Part shown: one piece after another, positions 57,485 to 64,000 of the stretch
How positions within the stretch are numbered: position 1 is the first letter of the stretch
Layout: every line of letters starts with the position of its first letter
Assembly (NCBI GenBank): GCA_024277285.1
Contig: JAJRVM010000178.1
Coordinates: forward strand, 1 to 64,000
Length of the DNA stretch: 64,000 bases
Reading direction: 5' to 3'
From: Planctomycetota bacterium
GTDB taxonomy: Bacteria; Planctomycetota; Planctomycetia; Pirellulales; Pirellulaceae
Program-made: the position numbers and the translations under genes
Notes under the pieces: model-generated
What the model saw: the letters and a program-made list of their open reading frames with translations, nothing else
The model's database searches: none
What the model was told of the DNA's origin: nothing

Positions 57485-58856
57485 CCAATGGCGCTTTGGT
57501 TGGCGACACGCCAGCCGATGGCACGTCCGGTTGCTTGGCTCGGCCCGATGGCTCAGTCGACTCAGCGACAGCGCGTCGGCGCGAACGGCGCTGCCGAATC
57601 CGCGTCGGCGTGGTGGAGTACCGAGCATAGAGAATGGCGACGGCGATCATGAACAGCGCAACGAGCAGGAACATCACAGGGTACTTCGGCAGCCCAAATC
57701 GCTCGGCATAATACAGCGTATTGCCAATGGCCGGCTGACCGATCAAGTTGCCAACGTCGAACATGCCAAGAACCAGTGTCGTGGCCAAGCCGCGGTAACG
57801 CATGGGAAACGTAACGCTGCCGCCAGCCACAATCGCCGGGAACAACAACGCGTGAGCACAGCCGGCGACGACAGCTGGAATGGCCAACTGCCATGACTGC
57901 TTGACCACCAAATAAAAGAACATACTGGCCGCTAAAGTCCCTAGACCGATTAGGATAACCCGACGGTTCCCCATCCGCTGAGTCCAGCGACGCGTCGTCA
58001 CGCGAACTGCGAAAGCAACAATTGCATAGACCAGGAAGTAGGTCTGAATGCCTGGAATGTTCAATTCAGCCGCATAAGCACGCACGAAAACACTCGGCAA
58101 CCCGATCCCCAGTCCCATCGCGAACGCGACAAGTAGAATGACGCCTGGATGGTAGCGACGTACCAAATGGTACAATGACGGATAACGCGTCTTGCGCCGT
58201 TTTCGGACTTGCCCCCCAGTGGCCAACGTGGCCGCCACCAAAGCAACCACACCCGCCAGGGCGGCCAACACGAACATGCGGTCGATCTGCTGCCGAGTGA
58301 TGACCGGAGCACGAAACAAAAAATCGCCCAGCACCGGGCCAATCGCCAAGCCGACAAAGCCAGACGTGCCGATCATTCCAACAATCTCTGCGATACGCGA
58401 TTCCGGAACGCGCATCGAAACGTAGGTCAGCGATGCCCCCACTCCGCCAGCAATGCCAACGGTCAATAGCACGCGCACCACATAAACCAATGGACCTTGA
58501 ACCGTGTGAATCATCAAATGGCCCAGCGCCGCCAAGATGAAAATGACCAGCGAACCAAGCCAGATGGGACGTGGGCTGTAACGGTCCATCCCAGTGCCTA
58601 AGAAGATGCGCACAGCCAAGGCACCGATCATGCCTGTACCTACGATTAGTCCCAATTGCCGCTCGCCCCCACCCAAATGTGTAACGAAATCGGCATAACG
58701 GAACAGGAGGCTGACCGCGATCATCAACATCGTGTTGGCGAGGTAACACAACCAGAAATTGCGGTCGTATACCGACGTGACGGCAAGAACAGGGGAAGAC
58801 TCGCCACCAGAGGGGGACGAGTCGTCGGCGACAGTGTAGTTGATATTCCGGATCAT
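57471..58856 (-). CDS. Major facilitator superfamily transporter
   Basis: 461 aa from the ATG at 58856; the longer frame to 59021 is less likely. Twelve membrane segments can be traced, beginning NFWLCYLANTMLMIAVSLLF; motif GGGERQLGLIVGTGMIGA links helices 2 and 3, and LVIFILAALGHLMIHTV follows. The C-terminal 45 residues are basic and Ser/Pro-rich (RIRQRRSRRRAVAES), probably cytoplasmic. No substrate can be read. The stop overlaps the CpsD-like gene end by 14 bp. Confidence 0.9.
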   Translation of the reverse strand: MIRNINYTVADDSSPSGGESSPVLAVTSVYDRNFWLCYLANTMLMIAVSLLFRYADFVTHLGGGERQLGLIVGTGMIGALAVRIFLGTGMDRYSPRPIWLGSLVIFILAALGHLMIHTVQGPLVYVVRVLLTVGIAGGVGASLTYVSMRVPESRIAEIVGMIGTSGFVGLAIGPVLGDFLFRAPVITRQQIDRMFVLAALAGVVALVAATLATGGQVRKRRKTRYPSLYHLVRRYHPGVILLVAFAMGLGIGLPSVFVRAYAAELNIPGIQTYFLVYAIVAFAVRVTTRRWTQRMGNRRVILIGLGTLAASMFFYLVVKQSWQLAIPAVVAGCAHALLFPAIVAGGSVTFPMRYRGLATTLVLGMFDVGNLIGQPAIGNTLYYAERFGLPKYPVMFLLVALFMIAVAILYARYSTTPTRIRQRRSRRRAVAESTEPSGRAKQPDVPSAGVSPTKAPLVRRR

Positions 58857-59706
58857 GGTAATCGAACGGCTGGGGTCGGTAACACGGGACGTCAAACGCC
58901 GGTGGCAAAAAGGCCTGGGACTCGGACAAAACGACGTCCACCAATGGCACTCCGAGTCACTGGACTCCCGGCTCCAGACTCCGTTGATTTGAAGAAACAA
59001 GAGAGGGCTGGTGCCAAGCAAGCGTCCGCCTCAGGACGCGGTACCCGCCGCGGCGGACACACGAGCTTCCTTAGTGGACCGCGCACACCCGGGTTTGGTT
59101 CGGTCCAAAAAAGGTGCATCGACCGGAACTTTGCCGCTTGATCATTTCTGCGGCAGCGAGCAATATAGAAGGCTCAGTCTACGCGATGAGATCAAAAACT
59201 GTTAGGCTACTACTACTGAGCCACGTCCCAGCGACGATTCCATTGCTGAAATGGAGTGCTGTGCGGCTTGGCAACGTTCCGCTTGGGCAGTGCTCGACCT
59301 GATAGTGCTCGGAAATCAAGAGAAGTGAGACACTGGGTACTAAGACGCTGGGCACGGGGGTGCGTCAGCGACAATCCAGCCAACAATGACATCGTGACGA
59401 AAGACGCAAGCAGCCAATGGCACCCGCCAGGCATTTGGTTGGCCCAGCTGATGCGGTCTTGCGTCTCATACCACGAGCATCCTTTCAGCTTGAAACCACG
59501 AGGCCAATGACAATCTAGTGGTTTCCGGCAAGCGCTAGTTGCATCGCGTTTTTCCGGTCCTGAGGTCGTCACGGCTTCCCGATCCCAAGGCACCCAACAC
59601 GGGCAACGCGATTGGCATGGTTTGAACGAAACAAACGTTTGAACACGCTTGGTCACCACGGAAACGGGGCCAGCCCCCAAATAGCGATAAGCCCCGGATA
59701 GCGATA
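58857..59706. other. Long intergenic region before the glycosyltransferase gene
   Basis: 850 bp. A duplicated ATAGCGATAA lies right before the next start (59681-59709). A minus-strand open frame (59213-59764) has no family features and is not called. No RNA or terminator seen. Confidence 0.5.
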
Positions 59707-60543
59707 ATGAACTCACCCACTCCCGATTCACCGCCTGCCGTGGAGCCCACACTGGGAGCGCCACAGCAGGCCTTTGCCACTAGTTCCCACCGCATGACCG
59801 CGCGCGAACGAGTTTTGGTTACGATCGCCACATACAACGAAATGGAAAGCCTTCCCGACTTGGTGAAGGAATTGCAGCAGGTCTTGCCGCATGCCGACTT
59901 GCTGATCGTTGATGACAATTCGCCGGACGGCACGGGGAAATGGGTCGCTCAGCAGGCGAAAACCGACACCCGCATCGTCGGCATTCACCGGCCTCGCAAG
60001 ATGGGGCTTGGCAGTGCTACGCTCGCCGGCCTGCGCTATGCCGTCGACAACGATTACACGTACGTCGTGGCACTCGACGCGGACGGCAGTCATGCACCCC
60101 ATTACATCCCACAGATGCTCGGTGCAATCCGCGGGGATGGTATCCGCGCCGAGCAACGGCCTGATGTCGTAATCGGGTCGCGCTACGTGGCCGGTGGTGG
60201 CACGGTCGGATGGCCTTTGTATCGCCGCATGATGAGCCGGTCGGTCAACGGATTCGCGCGCGTCATGCTCGGCTTGCCCGTCCGAGACTGCAGCGGAGCG
60301 TTTCGCTGCACGCGAGTCGACCTGCTTAAGAGAGTTGACCTCGATTCGTTTCGCAGCCGAGGTTATTCGCTTTTCGAGGAGTTGTTGTGGCGATTCAAAA
60401 GGGCCTCGGCGCGCTTTGAAGAGATTCCAATCGTCTTCTCGAATCGGACCCGTGGCCATTCAAAAATCAACGCCCGCGAATCGGTTTCCGCAATCTGGAT
60501 GCTGTTCCGTCTCGGCGTGCGCAACTGGCTGCGTCTCGGCTAG
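59707..60543 (+). CDS. Polyprenol-phosphate mannose/glucose synthase-like glycosyltransferase
   Basis: 278 aa. GT2-family: TIATYNEMESLPDLVKELQ, then ADLLIVDDNSPDGTGKWV (nucleotide-binding DDNSPDGT), VVALDADGSHAPHYIPQML (DxD-like), VVIGSRYVAGGGTVGWP, DCSGAFRCTRVDLL and YSLFEELLWR...IVFSNRTRGHSKIN. This order matches dolichol/polyprenol-phosphate mannose synthases. The first 30 residues are a Pro/Ala-rich extension. It has no C-terminal membrane helices, so it is a soluble DPM1-type. It would supply a lipid-linked sugar for envelope glycans. Confidence 0.93.
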   Translation: MNSPTPDSPPAVEPTLGAPQQAFATSSHRMTARERVLVTIATYNEMESLPDLVKELQQVLPHADLLIVDDNSPDGTGKWVAQQAKTDTRIVGIHRPRKMGLGSATLAGLRYAVDNDYTYVVALDADGSHAPHYIPQMLGAIRGDGIRAEQRPDVVIGSRYVAGGGTVGWPLYRRMMSRSVNGFARVMLGLPVRDCSGAFRCTRVDLLKRVDLDSFRSRGYSLFEELLWRFKRASARFEEIPIVFSNRTRGHSKINARESVSAIWMLFRLGVRNWLRLG

Positions 60544-60566
60544 ATCCATTCCACGGAGTATCAGGC

Positions 60567-61148
60567 ATGACGAGATCGAGGTTCTTACCAGCGCTGATGA
60601 TCATCTTTTTGTTGCTCAGCTTTGGCAGTGTGCAAGCCGGCCAACTGGACATTGGCGACAAGGCTCCGAACTTCAAGGCGACAACCACCGACGGCAAGAC
60701 GATCACGCTGAGCGACGTCAAGGGAACGAAAGCGGCAGTCATCTGCTTTACGTGCAACAATTGCCCGGTCGCAAGAGCCTATGAAGACCGGTTCGTGGAA
60801 TTCAGCAAAAAGTATGCAGCCCGGGGTGTGAAGTTCATCGCCGTGAATGTGAACACGGGCGAGACGTTAGAGAAAATGAAGAAGCGATCGGAGAACAAGA
60901 AGTTCACTTTCCCGTACGCTTACGATGCCAGCGGTAAGTCGGCCGAAGCATACGGCGCGCGAGTCACACCGCATCTGTTCATCTTGGATTCCGATGGTGT
61001 GGTTGCCTACATCGGTGCGTTCGACGACAACATGAACCCTCAAAAGGTGAAGAAGCATTACGCGGCAGACGCGATTGATGCCTTGCTCAAGAGTGAAAAA
61101 CCGGCTCCCGCCAAGACAAGACCAGTCGGTTGCACGATCAAACATTGA
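60567..61148 (+). CDS. Exported redoxin-fold protein
   Basis: 193 aa, GGAG before the ATG. A signal peptide (FLPALMIIFLLLSFGSVQA) precedes a thioredoxin-fold AhpC/TSA-like domain: IGDKAPNFKATTTDGKTITL, CFTCNNCPVARAYED with a CNNC redox pair, AVNVNTGETLEKM, YGARVTPHLFILDSDG and a final IDALL helix. The extra Cys in CFTCNNC and the terminal RPVGCTIKH resemble planctomycete redoxins. Probably a periplasmic thiol-disulfide or peroxide-handling protein. It follows the glycosyltransferase by 23 bp, so may share its transcript. Confidence 0.9.
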   Translation: MTRSRFLPALMIIFLLLSFGSVQAGQLDIGDKAPNFKATTTDGKTITLSDVKGTKAAVICFTCNNCPVARAYEDRFVEFSKKYAARGVKFIAVNVNTGETLEKMKKRSENKKFTFPYAYDASGKSAEAYGARVTPHLFILDSDGVVAYIGAFDDNMNPQKVKKHYAADAIDALLKSEKPAPAKTRPVGCTIKH

Positions 61149-61268
61149 GGCTACCTGAACGCCAGCAAGTTGCCGTGAATGGCCACGTTCTTGGCTGTCT
61201 GGTGACCGGAAGCGTAGAGCCAAACGTAGGAACGAACCGGTTTAGTGCCGGCATGGAGATGCCCCATC

Positions 61269-61940
61269 ATGCCTGAGGACAAATCCCCACGACATCCCTA
61301 TTCGCGTCGGCTGGTGCTCCCAGTCAGTCTCATGATCATGGTCAGTCTCATGATCATGGGAGCAGGATGCACAGCCGGATCAACTTCTGACAGCGCCAGC
61401 GGCCCGAGCGAACCAATCCGTTCAGATGGCAAACCAACCGACGATGTGGCCGCCAAGTCGACACAGGAAGCATTGCCATCAGAGGGCGAAGTGTCGTTAC
61501 GCGAGGCAGACACCGAACTGTTTCAACAAGTGCTTGAGGCATCGAAAGGGAAAGTCGTACTGGTTGACCTTTGGGCCACTTGGTGTGTGCCTTGCAAGAG
61601 GCTCTTCCCCAAAATTGTCAAACATGGCAAGAAGTATGCGAAGGACGGCTTGGTCGTAGTGTCGGTCAGCATTGACGACGAAGACAGCCACGACGATGTG
61701 CTTGAGTTCCTGCGTTCCGTGAAGGCAACCGGTACGAACTTGCGCAGTAAATGGGGAGTTGGCACGGAATCAGCCGAACAGTTCGACTTCAGCGGCGAGG
61801 TACCGTTCTACAAGCTGTACGATCGTAACGGCAAGCTGCGTTATCAGTTCACCGCCGATCCGGTTGGTTCCGATGGCGTCAAACCACTCGAACAACTCGA
61901 GCTGCGCATTATGGAACTACTACTCGAACGTCAGCCGTGA
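61269..61940 (+). CDS. TlpA-type thioredoxin-fold lipoprotein
   Basis: 223 aa from the ATG at 61269 with GGAGAT upstream. The lipoprotein signal ends GAGC, giving an acylated Cys at about 34. It contains an in-frame perfect 18-bp duplication (61323-61340 and 61341-61358) that doubles VSLMIM in the hydrophobic core. After a Ser/Thr linker comes a thioredoxin fold (about 85-215): GKVVLVDLWATWCVPCKRLF (CVPC), DGLVVVSVSIDDEDSHDD, FSGEVPFYKLYDRNGKL with the cis-proline position. Likely role: periplasmic thiol exchange, perhaps cytochrome maturation. Confidence 0.9.
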   Translation: MPEDKSPRHPYSRRLVLPVSLMIMVSLMIMGAGCTAGSTSDSASGPSEPIRSDGKPTDDVAAKSTQEALPSEGEVSLREADTELFQQVLEASKGKVVLVDLWATWCVPCKRLFPKIVKHGKKYAKDGLVVVSVSIDDEDSHDDVLEFLRSVKATGTNLRSKWGVGTESAEQFDFSGEVPFYKLYDRNGKLRYQFTADPVGSDGVKPLEQLELRIMELLLERQP

Positions 61941-62128
61941 CACTGCATCAGCTGCACGGGGTCTGCCCCCGCGATCGAGGTAGGACGCAGTGTGGAACGC
62001 CGCCGGAAAACAACCCAATTGTATTACCGCCCGGCGCGGCAAAACGGACGCCCACGGCACGGAGTGCCGTGCCACACTTCTTGGGAAAGATTCCCAAGCT
62101 ACACGCAATAGCGTTGATTGACCGCGAG

Positions 62129-63088
62129 TTACTCGGGATAGAGCGTTGTGGACAAGTATCGCTCGCCCAGATCCGGCAACAGCACGACGATCAACTTGCC
62201 TTTGTTCTCAGGACGTTGCGCAACTTGCAAAGCCGCCCAGGCCGCGGCCCCGGAGCTAATCCCACAGAAGATACCTTCACAGGTCGCCATCTTGCGCGCC
62301 GTATCAGCCGCATCCTCATCCGCCACCGGCACGACTTCGTCAATCACATCCACGTTGAGGACATCGGGAATAAAACCTGCCCCGATTCCCTGGATCGTAT
62401 GCTTGCCCGGCTTCAGCTCCTGACCCGCTTTTTTTTGCGCAATCACCGGACTGTTCGCCGGCTCGACCGCAATCGACTTCAGTTCCGGTTTGAGTGCCTT
62501 AATCGCCTCGGAGACACCGGTGATCGTGCCGCCTGTGCCAACACCTGCGACAAAGATGTCGATCTTGCCGTCCGTGTCGCGCCAAATCTCTTTGGCAGTC
62601 GTTTGCCGGTGCACTTCCGGGTTCGCCGGATTCTTGAACTGTTGAGGCATGAAGTAATTTGGATTCGACTCGGCGATTTCCGTGGCTCGGCGCACCGCAC
62701 CCGGCATTCCTTCAGCAGCCGGAGTCAAGATAATCTCCGCCCCAAGGGCTTTGAGCAAACGTCGACGCTCGACCGTCATACTCTCGGGCATCGTCACTTT
62801 CAGTCGATACCCTCGCGACGCGCACACATACGCCAAGCCAATCCCCGTATTCCCACTGGTCGGCTCAATAATCACGGTCTCTTTCGTGATCTTCCCATCG
62901 CGTTCCGCCGCCTCGATCATCGCCCGGCCAATACGATCCTTGACACTCCACAAGGGATTCATATTCTCGGTCTTCGCCACCACCGTCGCCGCACACCCTT
63001 CGGCCATTCGTCGCAACTTGATTAATGGCGTGTTTCCAATGCACTGCGTAATATCCTCAATAATCCCGGTCTGGCTTTGTGATGGCAT
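62129..63088 (-). CDS. cysK: Cysteine synthase A (O-acetylserine sulfhydrylase)
   Basis: 319 aa from the ATG at 63088, with GGAAGG upstream; the frame runs on to 63382. It makes cysteine from O-acetylserine and sulfide with pyridoxal phosphate. Motifs: [34 protein letters not shown] with the PLP lysine, [33 protein letters not shown] (phosphate-binding loop) and [18 protein letters not shown] with the PLP-serine SSG. Upstream of it lies a 15-bp tandem duplication. The small gap (63089-63122) contains the ribosome-binding site only. Confidence 0.96.
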   Translation of the reverse strand: MPSQSQTGIIEDITQCIGNTPLIKLRRMAEGCAATVVAKTENMNPLWSVKDRIGRAMIEAAERDGKITKETVIIEPTSGNTGIGLAYVCASRGYRLKVTMPESMTVERRRLLKALGAEIILTPAAEGMPGAVRRATEIAESNPNYFMPQQFKNPANPEVHRQTTAKEIWRDTDGKIDIFVAGVGTGGTITGVSEAIKALKPELKSIAVEPANSPVIAQKKAGQELKPGKHTIQGIGAGFIPDVLNVDVIDEVVPVADEDAADTARKMATCEGIFCGISSGAAAWAALQVAQRPENKGKLIVVLLPDLGERYLSTTLYPE

Positions 63089-63484
63089 GACGAACCTTCC
63101 TTGCAATAGAAATAGCGACTGAATCGTCGCAAACAAAATCGTCGCAAACAAACGCACCGCATCCCAATCGTTTTGGGAATCTCTGACCTGCAGGCCATAA
63201 TACGCTGCGGAGTATAGCAAACCTTTGGGAATTGGGTCAACGTTCAACCTTCCCCGCAGCGCACGGTAATCGTCCGGGCGGCAATTCAACATGTCGGCTA
63301 CCGAGCGTCGGGCGACCATTACGATCGGCAACTGGCGGGCTCTCGCCGCGTTGTGTCGACCAGATTCGGCCACGTCGACCACTCACGTCCAACAGCGACC
63401 AGTCCGCGGCACTCGCCATACTGGCCGATTACGCCAACTGTGCATTCCGATGCCGCCGCTTCGCTTGCTGCCGTTCACCGCACG
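63089..63484. other. Intergenic region with 15-bp tandem duplication
   Basis: About 395 bp upstream of cysK. A perfect duplication ATCGTCGCAAACAAA is at 63123-63137 and 63138-63152, 35 bp before the cysK start. No gene supported in the rest. Confidence 0.65.
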
Positions 63485-64000
63485 TCAGAACGCCGACTCC
63501 CAGCCCCCATGCCGAGCAATCTGCTGATCCAGCGCGTCCATCACAGCGATCGTCCTGCCGATCACTTCAACAATCCGCCGATACTGGTCAATCTCTGCCA
63601 CGGAAAGCACTCGCCCACTCCGATCCTTGAGCCATTTCCGACAGACCTGATACGATCCAACGCGAAACTCCCACACGACTTTCAAAACGGGCGAAAGACC
63701 GACCTCTCGGCAAAGCCAGACCGTCTGGTCGCGATACTTCGGGTACCCCGCTCCGATCTTCACCGGCTGGTCGAACGCCTTATCACCAACTTGTGATAGT
63801 CGCGGCAGCAGACACGCATCATGCCGCAATAAATGCAACGCGATCAACTCGCGCCCTGCACTCACCATATCCCGAAACAACTCCACACGCCGTGGCAGGA
63901 CCACACGTGGAAAGTCAACACACAAATACTCGGCGAAGCGCTGGCGATAGCAAGGACAATGAAACAGCCCATAGATGTATTGAAAGACGGCGTCCGGGGT
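63485..64000 (-). CDS. C-terminal end of a type ISP restriction-modification enzyme (partial)
   Basis: 172 codons read from the window edge; the 5' part lies beyond 64000, so the true start is not visible. The frame is open from 64000: TPDAVFQYIYGLFHCPCYRQ, then RFAEYLCVDFPRVVLP, ELFRDMVSAGRELIALHLL and YRDQTVWLCREVGLSPVLK, ending VMDALDQQIARHGGWESAF. This is the C-terminal specificity/target-recognition region of type ISP (single-polypeptide type I) restriction-modification proteins, where helicase, N6-adenine methylase and target recognition are in one chain. The methylase DPPY motif would be upstream. A defence gene at the edge suggests more accessory DNA beyond. Confidence 0.82.
   Translation of the reverse strand, partial: TPDAVFQYIYGLFHCPCYRQRFAEYLCVDFPRVVLPRRVELFRDMVSAGRELIALHLLRHDACLLPRLSQVGDKAFDQPVKIGAGYPKYRDQTVWLCREVGLSPVLKVVWEFRVGSYQVCRKWLKDRSGRVLSVAEIDQYRRIVEVIGRTIAVMDALDQQIARHGGWESAF

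Noticed and set aside
59213..59764. 183-aa minus-strand open frame
   Set aside because: Unusual composition rich in Trp and Cys, no domain, overlaps the glycosyltransferase start.
61937..63025. 362-aa plus-strand open frame opposite cysK
   Set aside because: A shadow of cysK, rich in Arg and His as antisense frames in GC-rich DNA are.

Overview
The window looks like a piece of the chromosome of a planctomycete, most likely in the Pirellulales. Evidence: a GC-rich genome with loosely packed genes; a BBP7-type outer-membrane barrel; a Cys-type sulfatase and a sulfatase/HEAT remnant; ThuA-like, PmoA-like and neutral-ceramidase-like genes; secreted Tyr/Pro/Cys-rich proteins; an HTTM protein; and a stand-alone RNA polymerase alpha-CTD protein. 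Core chromosomal genes (mfd, der, parAB, ahcY, trpF, cysK, a tRNA-Pro) argue against a plasmid.

Layout. 0.3-4.2 kb: a signalling cluster of a double-receiver CheB, CheR, and a convergent receiver-PP2C phosphatase. 4.5-9.5 kb: a minus-strand run mfd > parvulin-type PPIase > CYTH protein. 10-14.2 kb: an old-yellow-enzyme flavoprotein and a UvrD/PcrA helicase gene broken by an in-frame TAG. 14.5-20 kb: the alpha-CTD protein, two linked arrestin-like genes, a P-loop protein and a secreted low-complexity protein. 20-25 kb: a DRG-like TGS GTPase, DNA polymerase X with PHP domain, and an HTTM protein with a small membrane partner. 25-30.5 kb: small secreted proteins, a 191-bp repeat cluster, a MITE-like element and the BBP7 barrel. 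30.6-45 kb: der, a type-4 uracil-DNA glycosylase, then envelope and catabolic genes (PmoA-like, ThuA, barrel, sulfatase, ceramidase-like). 45-48.4 kb: tRNA-Pro, parB, parA and a very dense array of ten perfect parS sites. 48.5-52.6 kb: DUF1015, ahcY, trpF. 52.9-60.5 kb: an exopolysaccharide-type locus (Wzz-like protein, ExeA-like ATPase, degenerate CpsD-like ATPase), an MFS transporter and a dolichol-phosphate-mannose-synthase-like glycosyltransferase. 60.5-64 kb: two thioredoxin-fold proteins, cysteine synthase and the 3' end of a type ISP restriction-modification gene running off the window.

Non-coding DNA is rich in structure. It holds dispersed hairpin repeats whose stems co-vary between copies, and at least nine perfect or near-perfect tandem duplications of 13-18 bp, several lying just upstream of start codons. 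The strongest unusual signals are the parS array, the amber codon in the helicase, the sulfatase that has lost its catalytic core in frame, and the co-varying hairpin family. All functions are read from motifs seen in the translations; no database search was run.
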